NCBI GenBank assembly: GCA_013288895.1
Contig: JABDAY010000020.1
Coordinates: 1-33,625, forward strand
DNA length: 33,625 bases
Direction: 5' to 3'
From: Chlamydiota bacterium
GTDB taxonomy: Bacteria; Chlamydiota; Chlamydiia; Chlamydiales; Rhabdochlamydiaceae
In this document: in pieces, positions 23,649 to 31,896 of the stretch
How the letters are laid out: each line of letters opens with the position of its first letter
Position numbering within the stretch: position 1 is the stretch's first letter
Notes under the pieces: model-generated
What the model was told of the DNA's origin: nothing
Database searches by the model: none
What the model saw: only the letters and a program-made list of their open reading frames with translations
Translations under genes and position numbers: made by a program

Positions 23649-25440
23649 GTTTTTGTGCCTTTATTGCAATTACCTCGTTTACTAGCTGATCATCTATGAC
23701 AGTTTTGACACCAAGTGCACGAGATCGAGTTTTTATTTGCTCCTCTAAAATGGGGACATATATTTTGCTGAGCATATAGAGGGTAACATCTCTTCTTAGG
23801 ACAGCTTTGTGCATCTTCTTTTTAACTTCGACTAGACGAGCCAAAGATTCCCTTACATCATTAATATTCTCTTTAGATTTTACTTTTGCAAGTTTCCTCT
23901 TTTCATCCAGCCGCTTCTCAACTTCTTTAATTTCCTCAAGAGGTATAACTATTCCTCTGCTTTTACGCTTCTTAAGTTGCCTCATTTGAGCTTCTAGTGC
24001 GATGATTTCATCTTGAAGGTTCGACTGATCTCCTTCTTTAATCTGAGTCAAGCATAAACCTAATATTTCTCCCGCTTTACCTGGCTGAACTGAACCTGGA
24101 AACACCCTCTCAGAAAGAGTGATAAGCCTTGAAAGAACTTGGGGATTATCTTCTATTGCTCTCGGAGCTTCTCTTAAAATGCGCTGATGCAAGACGTCGG
24201 CTGTATCTGCAGGTTCAGTACTTTCAATTCTAATAGGGTCACGTCCAAAACGGTCTATAAGTGCAGCGTCAGGCTCAACAAATCTTTTATATTCAATTTC
24301 AGTCGTCAGAATAATCGCATGGGGAACACTATCCAGAAACAATTTAAATGCATCTCCTAAACTATTTGGCCCCTCTTTTACCGCCGCATGAAATTCATCA
24401 AAGACAAGGATATATCTATCAGGATCATAGGAGATAGCTTTTTTGATAGTCCCCAAGACATCCACACGTTCAAATGCGCAATTTCTGTTTAAAAGCTCCG
24501 TAGAATTGAAACAAATAAAAATCTTATCTTTAAGTTGATATAAATCAGATTTAGGATCAGTACATCTAGCGCAACTCTGCGCAAAACTCTCAGCTGTGAA
24601 CGTTTTTCCTACTCCGGATTCCCCTATTAAGGCAACATGCTGGCGCTGACCTTTTACTTTTAGCCTGCTGGCCATCCTTGCTTGTTCTTCACTTCTTCCC
24701 ATCGCATCAATTCTAGGCCTTTGTCCAAAATGGTATTGCAAAGTCCAGTTTTTTCCCTCGAAAGGAACTTGATGCGGAGGGAGATAGGCAAAAAGAACTG
24801 TCAGCCCGATAATTAACCCTAGAAATCCACCTGTAACTCCTACTCCCACCACCGCTCCGCCCGCAGCAGCTGCAAAGCCATATATCGTTCCCACAAACAT
24901 AAAAAGAACGAAGATGCGATTCATTTTCATGCTCGCAAGAGTACTAGTTTCGTTCGGCTTTAATACGTCAGCAAGACCAATAACGTTGACCACATTCTCT
25001 AATGTTCCCACAAGCGCATGGCAAACCTTCTCGATTTTAACTGAAAGGGGAAGGGCTACCTCTTCGGTAGCTTCGATATAATCCTGCGCATAGTCCGTAT
25101 CATCTTCAAGCTTCTGTAAAGCCGTTTCTGAATCAAAATTCACCACTTCAGCAAGGTTACTTAAAATTTTATTTTGGTCGTATTGGGGATCGCTGATTGC
25201 TTTACGGAAAATATATTCAAGAATAGTGCGAATAAAATTTTGATTTACTGGGTTTTTAAACCACGTTCTTAAATTATTTTTATTGCTTGGAAAAAGCACT
25301 GGCTGAAGCTCTCGAAAAATTGTATCAGCGCAGGACTGAACACTATTATTTTTCACAGGATCATCATAACTAACAGTAACAGTCTTAGTAACTGCAGAAA
25401 CAGCAGGATTAGTAACTGCAGAAACAGGATGAACAGTCAT
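23602..25440 (-). CDS. Membrane-anchored ClpB-like AAA+ ATPase, candidate inclusion/effector protein
   Basis: A 612-residue protein of unusual architecture. Residues 1-25 are a Val/Thr/Ser/Ala leader without a signal peptide. A soluble helical part (30-165) follows. A Gly/Ala-rich hydrophobic pair at about 175-220 forms a bilobed membrane hairpin. Then a single AAA+ domain resembles ClpA/ClpB domain 1: Walker A GESGVGKT (273-280), Walker B ILVFDEFH (344-351), sensor TTEIEYKRFVEPDAALIDRF with the arginine finger. A charged coiled coil follows (about 455-530, many Lys/Glu), placed like the ClpB middle domain. No second AAA+ domain is present. GAGGAG precedes the ATG, and it has its own promoter. 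The location in the inclusion membrane and any unfolding activity are inferred. Confidence 0.75.
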   Translation of the reverse strand: MTVHPVSAVTNPAVSAVTKTVTVSYDDPVKNNSVQSCADTIFRELQPVLFPSNKNNLRTWFKNPVNQNFIRTILEYIFRKAISDPQYDQNKILSNLAEVVNFDSETALQKLEDDTDYAQDYIEATEEVALPLSVKIEKVCHALVGTLENVVNVIGLADVLKPNETSTLASMKMNRIFVLFMFVGTIYGFAAAAGGAVVGVGVTGGFLGLIIGLTVLFAYLPPHQVPFEGKNWTLQYHFGQRPRIDAMGRSEEQARMASRLKVKGQRQHVALIGESGVGKTFTAESFAQSCARCTDPKSDLYQLKDKIFICFNSTELLNRNCAFERVDVLGTIKKAISYDPDRYILVFDEFHAAVKEGPNSLGDAFKLFLDSVPHAIILTTEIEYKRFVEPDAALIDRFGRDPIRIESTEPADTADVLHQRILREAPRAIEDNPQVLSRLITLSERVFPGSVQPGKAGEILGLCLTQIKEGDQSNLQDEIIALEAQMRQLKKRKSRGIVIPLEEIKEVEKRLDEKRKLAKVKSKENINDVRESLARLVEVKKKMHKAVLRRDVTLYMLSKIYVPILEEQIKTRSRALGVKTVIDDQLVNEVIAIKAQKPIAEIQQLRQQLNAG

Positions 25441-25468
25441 ATTAACTCCTCGGATTAGTATTTTATTA

Positions 25469-25497
25469 ATTATCCCATATTACTCAATAATGTACAA
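25469..25497 (-). promoter_or_regulatory. Promoter of the AAA+ gene
   Basis: On the reverse strand, TTGTAC (25497-25492), a 17-base spacer and GATAAT (25474-25469), about 28 bases before the start at 25440. The same TTGTAC box precedes the F-box gene at 33352. Confidence 0.5.
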
Positions 25498-25631
25498 TAT
25501 TAAAATAAATAAAACAGGATATTATGATTGTCAGAATAAAAAGAAATTTAATTTTTTTTATCCTGCTAATCCTAATATTCATCCTGAATTTGAATCACGT
25601 TTTATAAAAATTAAAAATTTAATTCACATCG

Positions 25632-25661
25632 TTGACTTAAAACATGCGTATATAGTACATA
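25632..25661 (+). promoter_or_regulatory. Possible promoter of tRNA-His
   Basis: TTGACT (25632-25637) and TACATA (25656-25661) with an 18-base spacer, ending 17 bases before the tRNA. Weak -10 match. The rest of 25441-25678 is AT-rich and shows no credible gene. Confidence 0.35.
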
Positions 25662-25678
25662 TTATGCCCATGTTATAT

Positions 25679-25756
25679 GGCGATCGTAGCTCAGTTGGTT
25701 AGAGCACTGGATTGTGGATCCAGATGTCGCGGGTTCGAGCCCCGTCGATCGCCCCA
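25679..25756 (+). tRNA. tRNA-His (anticodon GTG)
   Basis: Complete cloverleaf. The acceptor stem GCGATCG (25680-25686) pairs with CGATCGC (25746-25752). The extra 5' G (25679) faces C73 (25753), the hallmark of tRNA-His. The anticodon stem is CTGGA/TCCAG around TTGTGGA, and the T arm is GCGGG-TTCGAGC-CCCGT. CCA is encoded (25754-25756), unlike tRNA-Cys in this window. The uppP start codon follows 18 bases later. Confidence 0.95.
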
Positions 25757-25774
25757 TTATTTACAAGGACCTGC

Positions 25775-26518
25775 ATGAGTTCTATTGAAGCACTTATTAT
25801 GGGTCTCCTTCAAGGTCTAACAGAATTTTTTCCCGTTTCTTCGTCTGCCCATCTTAAACTTGCAAGAATCATTTTAGGGGTAAAAGAACAGGTCGTTTTC
25901 GATCTTGTAACCCATTTGGGAACCCTCTTTGCCCTTTTATGGTTTTTATGGCGCGATATTGTCAGCTTAAGCAGGCAAACATTCAAACTCATCGTTATTG
26001 CCACATTTCCCTTGGTCCCCTTTTATTTTCTGTTAAAACCTTTGCGCGATTTTGCTTCAAAAACAGAGTTTTTAGGATTCTCTCTAATGATCACAGCGCT
26101 GATCTTATTTTTGGGAGAATTACGAAAAAGCATGTCAGAAAAAACGACTAAACGGGATGCTCTATGGATTGGGACAGCTCAAGCTACGGCATTAATCCCA
26201 GGAATTTCCAGAAGCGCTTCGACAATCACCGCTGCACGGCTGAGCGGCTGGCAGATAAAGGATGCTGTCCGTTTTTCTTTTTTGCTTTCAATCCCTACTA
26301 TCATCGGTGGAAACTGTGTGGAACTTGTAAAAATGAAAAATCTTTCCGGAATTTCATTTTCTTCTTGCATTATCGGCTTTATCTCTTCATTTATTATAGG
26401 TATAGTGGCGGTGCGCTATGCGATCCGATTTTTGGAGAAAGGGAATTTAAAGCCCTTCGCGTGGTACTGTTTAATATTAGGAATAACCACAGCAATCTAT
26501 TTTAATACTTATGGTTAA
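25775..26518 (+). CDS. uppP: Undecaprenyl-diphosphatase
   Basis: An integral membrane enzyme that recycles undecaprenyl diphosphate to the monophosphate lipid carrier for envelope glycan synthesis. The two active-site motifs are clear: GLLQGLTEFFPVSSSAHL near residues 8-25 and PGISRSASTITAARL in the middle. Several hydrophobic spans and about 247 residues fit the BacA/UppP family. AAGGA (25765-25769) sets the ATG at 25775; longer frames would run into tRNA-His. The mRNA probably shares its 5' end with the tRNA. The 3' end overlaps ftsK by 8 bases. Its link to ftsK fits a role in the residual peptidoglycan-based division of Chlamydiae. Confidence 0.92.
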   Translation: MSSIEALIMGLLQGLTEFFPVSSSAHLKLARIILGVKEQVVFDLVTHLGTLFALLWFLWRDIVSLSRQTFKLIVIATFPLVPFYFLLKPLRDFASKTEFLGFSLMITALILFLGELRKSMSEKTTKRDALWIGTAQATALIPGISRSASTITAARLSGWQIKDAVRFSFLLSIPTIIGGNCVELVKMKNLSGISFSSCIIGFISSFIIGIVAVRYAIRFLEKGNLKPFAWYCLILGITTAIYFNTYG

Positions 26519-28751
26519 GACAGTAGAAAAAAAAGCTTCCCACCCTGAGACAAAGGGGCTTGCACTACTTGCGAGTTCCCTATTAGTTTTTATTTGCCTT
26601 TTCTGTTTTCAGATTGGGGAATCTGGCCACCATATTTTAGGTCTGATCGGCTATGGAATCGGCTTTGGATTTAATTACCTTTTTGGGCTAACTAGTTACC
26701 TTGTCGCTTTCTATTTGGGTTATCTAGGATGGCAGCTCCTCACCGCTGGAAAAATTCTCCATGCGGGATTACAACACTTCTACTTCGGGCTGCTCATTGT
26801 TTCCCTCTCCCTCATTTTAAATGTGATTGCAGAGCGCGGAGGGGTTCCTCCTAACCTTATTGCACAGAAAATTTATACTGAATCGATGACACTCGAGCTT
26901 CCTTATCCCCATAAATATACGAGATATAATTTAGGGGGTGTACCGAGCTACTTTTTTTACAGAGACATCCCCACTTTAAATTTACAAAGGATGCTCAGTG
27001 ACATTGGAATCATCCTCACCTTCTCGATTTCAACAATTGTTTCTTTCTTGTTTTTGACCAATATGAAAATCGTTCCCCTTTTCCTTTCCTTAAAAGAATT
27101 TTTTCTGAAAAAACTCAGCGGGAGTAAAGAAGTGGAAAACGTATTTGAAGAAAAAAGCATGGAAGAGATTGAAACGAGCTTATCTAAAACACTCCCTCCC
27201 CCATATAAACCTGAAAAGCTGAAAATCAATACATTCACTTTTCCCCCACCTACAAAAAGGGAAAAAGCCATAGAAGCGCAGAAAGTTTATAACGGGGATT
27301 TTGCCGGCTATAAACTCCCCCCTCTTTCCCTTTTATCCAACCCAAAAAAAGTCGATCACCCCTCTCTCAAAAAAGATTTGCGCAGACACGCTGAGATTTT
27401 GGAAGAGACTCTCCTGAGTTTTGGGATCGAGGCTAAAGTAGGAGAGATTTATTCAGGACCTACAATCACCTCATTTGAAGTGCACCCTGCAGTCGGGGTA
27501 AAAGTGCAAAAGATTACCGCTCTTGAAAATGATATCGCGCTCAACCTTCAAGCAAAATCGATCCGGATTATTGCCCCTATTCCTGGAAAAGCGGCGGTGG
27601 GAATTGAAACCCCCTCTCTTTATCCTCAAGAAGTGAGCTTTAAGGAGATGCTTATTGCCTATCAGCAAGGCTCAAAAAAGCATCTCGTCCCCGTGATTCT
27701 TGGAAAAACGGTGACCGGAGAGAATGTGATCTCCGATTTGGCTAAGATGCCTCACTGTATTATTGCAGGTGCTACAGGGTCTGGTAAATCGGTCTGCATT
27801 AATACCCTGATTATGTCGATTTTAATGAACGCACGCCCCGATGAGATTAAATTGATCATGATCGACCCTAAGAAAGTAGAACTCACTCCTTATACTTCCC
27901 TTCCTCATATGATTGCCCCCGTAATCACAGAGCCTCATGGAGCTTATGCAGCACTCAGCTGGCTTGTAAAGGAGATGCAAACCCGCTACGATATTTTAAA
28001 ACAACTGGGATTGCGCAATATCACCGCCTTTAACAATAGAGATATCAATAAGGAACTCGAAGCATCGCTTAATATTTCTGTACCGGCAAGAATGTTTGCA
28101 ATTGTCGCCATCATTGATGAATTTGCAGATCTGATGATGGTCTCGAGCACCGATTTGGAAACTCCCATTGCAAGGATCGCTCAGATGGCTAGAGCCGTCG
28201 GAATACACCTTGTGCTTGCCACTCAAAGACCTTCAAGAGAAGTGATCACCGGCTTGATTAAAGCAAACTTCCCTACACGCATTTCATTCAAGGTAGCAAG
28301 CCGGATCAACTCCCAAATCATTCTCGATGAAAACGGCGCAGAGAGCCTTTTAGGAAATGGAGATATGCTTTTCTTGCCCCCTGGTAGCTCCCATTTAACA
28401 CGCGCTCAGGGAGCTTATATCAGCGATGAAGAGATTAACCGGATTGTCTCCTTCATTTCTGATCAAGCACCTGCAAATTATCTCATCTCCTCATTTGACC
28501 ATATGAAAAAAGAGGATCTTGGCCTTTCTGATCTAGGTGAAGATGATAATCCCAAAGATACTCTTTACGAAGAGGCTCTAGCCATCGTTTTAGAAACAAG
28601 AACAGCTTCCACCACTTACCTCCAAAGAAAGCTCAAAATCGGGTATGCAAGAGCTGCGTCACTTATGGACGAGCTAGAACAAAATGGGATCATTGGACCG
28701 CAAGAAGGGAGCAAACCAAGAAGGATACTTTCCGATGAAAACATATCTTAA
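26511..28751 (+). CDS. ftsK: DNA translocase FtsK
   Basis: A 746-residue septum-located DNA pump that clears and sorts chromosome termini during division. The N-terminal part has about four hydrophobic spans (to about residue 190), then a Pro/Lys/Glu-rich linker. The motor comprises an alpha domain (LEETLLSFGIEAKVGEIYSG), Walker A GATGSGKS at residues 420-427, LIMIDPKKVEL, the Walker B region IIDEFADLMM, and ATQRPSREVITGLIKANFPT. The C-terminal winged-helix gamma domain that reads oriented DNA sites is present (TTYLQRKLKIGYARAASLMD, then ELEQNGIIGP). The linker is short compared with E. coli FtsK. It starts inside the uppP end, and its own end overlaps the next gene by 17 bases. Confidence 0.95.
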   Translation: MVKTVEKKASHPETKGLALLASSLLVFICLFCFQIGESGHHILGLIGYGIGFGFNYLFGLTSYLVAFYLGYLGWQLLTAGKILHAGLQHFYFGLLIVSLSLILNVIAERGGVPPNLIAQKIYTESMTLELPYPHKYTRYNLGGVPSYFFYRDIPTLNLQRMLSDIGIILTFSISTIVSFLFLTNMKIVPLFLSLKEFFLKKLSGSKEVENVFEEKSMEEIETSLSKTLPPPYKPEKLKINTFTFPPPTKREKAIEAQKVYNGDFAGYKLPPLSLLSNPKKVDHPSLKKDLRRHAEILEETLLSFGIEAKVGEIYSGPTITSFEVHPAVGVKVQKITALENDIALNLQAKSIRIIAPIPGKAAVGIETPSLYPQEVSFKEMLIAYQQGSKKHLVPVILGKTVTGENVISDLAKMPHCIIAGATGSGKSVCINTLIMSILMNARPDEIKLIMIDPKKVELTPYTSLPHMIAPVITEPHGAYAALSWLVKEMQTRYDILKQLGLRNITAFNNRDINKELEASLNISVPARMFAIVAIIDEFADLMMVSSTDLETPIARIAQMARAVGIHLVLATQRPSREVITGLIKANFPTRISFKVASRINSQIILDENGAESLLGNGDMLFLPPGSSHLTRAQGAYISDEEINRIVSFISDQAPANYLISSFDHMKKEDLGLSDLGEDDNPKDTLYEEALAIVLETRTASTTYLQRKLKIGYARAASLMDELEQNGIIGPQEGSKPRRILSDENIS

Positions 28752-29568
28752 GTTTTGGGGAACCCGAGGATCCATTCCTGTTTCAGGAAAAGAATATATC
28801 CGCTTTGGAGGCAACAGCTCTTGTCTTGAAATCAGAGACGGAAAAACCCTTGTCATTATCGATGCCGGCACTGGACTCAGAGCATTTAAAAATCCGCTCA
28901 ATAAAATCGATCTTTTTATCAGCCATTCCCACATCGATCATATTGGAGGATTCCCCTTCTTTCTTCCCCTTTTCGACCCGCACGCTAACATCACCATCTG
29001 GGATGGACCTGGTGAGAGCAATGCAGAAGCGCTGTTTACCAAAAAAGACGCCCAAATCATCTTTCCAGGACTGGTTGCTATACACGCAAAAGTAACATTT
29101 AATGAACTCAAACCTAAAACAACCTTTTCCTGCGGGACTATAAAAGTCAGTGCCCACCAGGCATGCCATCCCGGTCTCACTTTTGGCTTTAAAATCGAAA
29201 CCCGCAAAACAACATTTGCCTATATCACAGACAATGAAGTCTTTAAAGGACATACAGGCTCCAAAACACCAAAAGAAATCCCCCCTTTTGAAAAAAGCCT
29301 CATCTCTTTTCTCAAAGGGTGTGACTTCATTATTCATGAAGCCCAATATACCCCCGCCGAATATAAAAAAAGGATCGGCTGGGGCCACTCCTCAGTATCT
29401 AACGCCGCTTTCCTCCTCAAAGAGGCCGGCGTAAAAAAATGGTACGTCACACACCACGACCCCGATCACACTGATAAAGACCTCCTCAAAAAACAAAAAA
29501 CCCATCAAAAACTCTTGCCAGGCTGCAAAGTGATCATGGCGTATGATGGGCTCGTAGTGAAGCTCTAA
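28735..29568 (+). CDS. MBL-fold metallohydrolase
   Basis: A 277-residue metallo-beta-lactamase-fold protein. It begins with WGTRGSIPVSG and FGGNSSCLEI, a signature of a subgroup related to RNase Z and cyclic-nucleotide phosphodiesterases. The metal-binding SHSHIDHIGG is followed by ACHPGLTFGFK, TDNE and a late GHSS...HHDPDHTD region supplying further ligands. The substrate is unknown. The ATG at 28735 lies within the end of ftsK, implying coupling; an upstream in-frame ATG at 28684 would need a much longer overlap and precedes the family's usual start. It ends six bases before palindromic repeat copy 3. Confidence 0.8.
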   Translation: MKTYLKFWGTRGSIPVSGKEYIRFGGNSSCLEIRDGKTLVIIDAGTGLRAFKNPLNKIDLFISHSHIDHIGGFPFFLPLFDPHANITIWDGPGESNAEALFTKKDAQIIFPGLVAIHAKVTFNELKPKTTFSCGTIKVSAHQACHPGLTFGFKIETRKTTFAYITDNEVFKGHTGSKTPKEIPPFEKSLISFLKGCDFIIHEAQYTPAEYKKRIGWGHSSVSNAAFLLKEAGVKKWYVTHHDPDHTDKDLLKKQKTHQKLLPGCKVIMAYDGLVVKL

Positions 29569-29574
29569 GTAGAA

Positions 29575-29690
29575 GAAGATCGGGCACGCACGCGGGCACG
29601 GGCAAGGGCACGAAAGAAAAAATAACTTAAAGCGCTCTTTCCCTCCCTCTTTCGTGCCCGTGCCCGTGCCCGCGTGCGTGCCCGATCTTC
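29575..29690. repeat. GC-rich palindromic repeat, copy 3
   Basis: The left arm GAAGATCGGGCACGCACGCG begins at 29575, with one GGGCAC unit altered to GGGCAA. The right arm is complementary and ends GATCTTC at 29690. It fills the gap between the converging MBL gene and aroDE, and the first two plus-strand bases of the aroDE stop codon fall inside it. Confidence 0.9.
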
Positions 29691-30678
29691 ATTCTTTGAA
29701 CCAAATTCTGTATTGATGCACTGCCTGATTAATGAACATCTCTCTACCAAAAGGTGAGGTGCTGTGGATGTTTAAAGGGGCAGGGAGATCTGCGGGGGTG
29801 CAGTTGATGAGAAGGTCGTAGGGGTGGGTGGGGAGCTCGCCACGGCCCAGCATTTGGGTTTGGGCGCCATGTAAAGTGGCGACGTAGGCAATCGCTTTTG
29901 CAGCTCCCCCCTTTCCTAAAAGGATGATCCTCTTATTTTTTACACACCCAAGAGCCTCTATTGCTCCTATTCCATCTGTGTTATAGCCAATGAGTTTGTT
30001 GTTCTTAAAAGAGATGGTGTTTACTGCGCTAATTTCCGCTGCCAAGGGGTCGAGCTCGTCTAGATAAGGGATCACTTTTTCCTTTAGGGGCATGGTGACA
30101 CTCAGACCCCGAAAATTTAGGTCTTTGGCAAGAGAGAAAAACTCTTCGAGCTCTTTTGGCTCGATCGACATTTTTACGTAAACAGCATTGATCCCAAGAG
30201 CGCGCATCACACCATTATGTACCCTCGGAGAAAAACTTTTGGAAACATCGCCTCCAATAAGCCCATAAATTTCCGTTTCAGGATTGAGCTGTCTATAGTT
30301 GTAATCATAGAGAAGCTCATGCAAAGAAAGCTGCCCGGGAGCGCTGGGCTCATCAAGATAGGTATAATCAATAAGATTGCCAAAAACGGGGCCCAGGATT
30401 CTTGTCAGTTGCCCCTTTTCACCCATACAAACCTGTATCGGTGCTTTTCTAGTTTTTAACATTCTTAGGGCATCGAGTGTTGACTCGGCCATCACGGCTA
30501 ATTTATCGACCCCTTCTCTAGCTTCATTCGAATGAAAATTGTGATAGGAGCGGATAACTTTTTTGCCAAGACGCTTATGAGGATTTAGAATAAAAAGTTT
30601 TTTACGAAACTCAATCCCATCGACTAAATCTTTTACCTTATCGATATCTTCTAATCTTTTGAGGTTACAGACTAACAT
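29689..30678 (-). CDS. aroDE: Compact bifunctional 3-dehydroquinate dehydratase / shikimate dehydrogenase
   Basis: Catalyses two successive shikimate-pathway steps in fused-enzyme organisms such as Chlamydiae. The N-terminal type I dehydratase part keeps SYHNF (His46), the Schiff-base lysine in DKLAVMA (Lys59) and SAPGQLSL. The dehydrogenase part has GLIGGDVSKSFSP, GLSVTMPLKEK (Lys199), SAVNTI, GYNTDG (Asp235) and the cofactor loop LLGKGGAAKA. At 329 residues it is far shorter than the ~470-480 of chlamydial AroDE as I recall. Much of the first dehydratase strands between GIEFR (21-25) and VIRSYH (41-46) is missing, and only ~75 residues follow the cofactor loop. It overlaps the yycJ-like gene by 14 bases. 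Activity of either half is uncertain. Confidence 0.85.
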   Translation of the reverse strand: MLVCNLKRLEDIDKVKDLVDGIEFRKKLFILNPHKRLGKKVIRSYHNFHSNEAREGVDKLAVMAESTLDALRMLKTRKAPIQVCMGEKGQLTRILGPVFGNLIDYTYLDEPSAPGQLSLHELLYDYNYRQLNPETEIYGLIGGDVSKSFSPRVHNGVMRALGINAVYVKMSIEPKELEEFFSLAKDLNFRGLSVTMPLKEKVIPYLDELDPLAAEISAVNTISFKNNKLIGYNTDGIGAIEALGCVKNKRIILLGKGGAAKAIAYVATLHGAQTQMLGRGELPTHPYDLLINCTPADLPAPLNIHSTSPFGREMFINQAVHQYRIWFKE

Positions 30679-31432
30679 GTTTGCTTACTTTATCTTGCCA
30701 GGCAATAGAGACTTCCACCGGTTTGCCTTGCAATTTTTCTCTGATCATTTTTAAGGCAAGATCTGGATTGTTACATTCTGAAGAAAGATGGGCTAAATGG
30801 ACATGCTTAAGCGCATCGTGGTAAATCTCTGCAAGCAGCTCTGCGCATTCCCCATTAGAAAGGTGTCCCTGCCGACTTAGTACCCGCTGTTTATAAATCA
30901 TTGGCCTGTTGCATGCATGCACCATTGAAGGCTCGTGATTTGCCTCCAAATAGAGATAATCGCAAAGGCGGAGCTCATTTTTTACTAAAGTTGTTGCAAA
31001 ACCCACATCGGCGCAAATCCCCAATTTTTTCCCCTCCGCCTTTATTGTAAACGCTACTGGATCTAACGTATCATGTTGAATCGAAAAGGGGTGGATCTCC
31101 ATATCTTCGAAGGTAAACGTTTCCCCCGTCGAAAAAATCTTAAAGGTGGGATAAGCCCCAAGCATTTCACATATCGCTTTTGCCGTTTCACTATTTGCAA
31201 AAATAGGGATCTTCTTCTTGCATGCAAGCTGATCTAATCCCCTAATATGATCGTGATGTTCATGCGTAATGAGAATCGCCTTAATTTCACCGATATCAAC
31301 GCCAATCTCGTTGAGTTTTGCACACGTTGCTTTCAAACTCAGTCCAGCATCGATCAAGATTTTTGTCTTTTTCGTACCAACATAGAGGCAATTTCCCTTC
31401 GATCCAGATGCAAGCGGACAAAATCCAATCAT
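30665..31432 (-). CDS. YycJ/WalJ-like MBL-fold hydrolase
   Basis: A 255-residue metallo-beta-lactamase-fold protein of the YycJ group. Motifs: PLASGSKGNCLYVG at the start, LITHEHHDHIRGL with the metal-binding His/Asp set, FSIQHDTLDPVAFTI, GICADVGFA, LEANHEP, and the diagnostic RQGHLSNGECAELL followed by HLSSECNNP. YycJ relatives act as 5'-3' exonucleases and have been linked to wall regulation or DNA repair in Firmicutes; a homologue is present in Chlamydia. The substrate here is not proven. It is the first gene of the unit with aroDE, overlapping it by 14 bases. It is divergent from the small gene at 31531. Confidence 0.85.
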   Translation of the reverse strand: MIGFCPLASGSKGNCLYVGTKKTKILIDAGLSLKATCAKLNEIGVDIGEIKAILITHEHHDHIRGLDQLACKKKIPIFANSETAKAICEMLGAYPTFKIFSTGETFTFEDMEIHPFSIQHDTLDPVAFTIKAEGKKLGICADVGFATTLVKNELRLCDYLYLEANHEPSMVHACNRPMIYKQRVLSRQGHLSNGECAELLAEIYHDALKHVHLAHLSSECNNPDLALKMIREKLQGKPVEVSIAWQDKVSKHVSL

Positions 31433-31484
31433 ATGTGCAACGTTTTACCACTAACGCGCAATTTGCTCAAACATAAGAAAAATA

Positions 31485-31513
31485 TTGACAACGTGGCTAC
31501 CATATCTTAAATA
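31485..31513 (+). promoter_or_regulatory. Possible promoter for the gene at 31531
   Basis: A perfect TTGACA (31485-31490), a 17-base spacer and a poor TAAATA (31508-31513) just ahead of a GGAGG ribosome site. Confidence 0.4.
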
Positions 31514-31530
31514 GAGATTTTGGAGGCACT

Positions 31531-31896
31531 ATGACAAAATCGAATGAAGAGATATTACAAAAGATAGATTCTACATTAGATCAACTGATTCACAATGCCG
31601 AATTGTCTTTTGATGGCTTGATGGAAAATGAAATAGAGGCTCTTCAAGAAACACAAGAAACCCTACTCTCAAACCTAGTCACCATGAACAACCAGATCTC
31701 CCCAGAAGATAGAATTAAAATTCAGAGAAAAAAAGAACACAGACAAGCACTAAAGGAAAAAATGGCCTCATTTAACAAACTCAATGCGCGCAAAGCCGCC
31801 ACTACAACTCCCACGTTTGCCATCAAAAAAAGGAAAAAAATCCCCTACTGCAAAAGATTCAAAGGGATCTCGACAAATATGTCTAAGCTTCCTTGA
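31531..31896 (+). CDS. Small hypothetical coiled-coil-like protein
   Basis: Not recognised. It is 121 residues, with TTTTGGAGG just before the ATG as a strong start signal. The first ~95 residues are rich in Glu, Gln, Leu and Lys and likely form a helical hairpin or coiled coil. The end is basic (IKKRKKIPYCKRFKG). No signal peptide or membrane span. Small helical proteins of this type are common as type III chaperones or DNA-associated factors, but nothing here chooses between these. The last 14 bases overlap the end of the convergent F-box gene. Confidence 0.65.
   Translation: MTKSNEEILQKIDSTLDQLIHNAELSFDGLMENEIEALQETQETLLSNLVTMNNQISPEDRIKIQRKKEHRQALKEKMASFNKLNARKAATTTPTFAIKKRKKIPYCKRFKGISTNMSKLP

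Noticed and set aside
25490..25702. 70-codon forward frame before tRNA-His
   Set aside because: Runs into the tRNA gene, lies in AT-rich DNA and has no Shine-Dalgarno; more likely chance.
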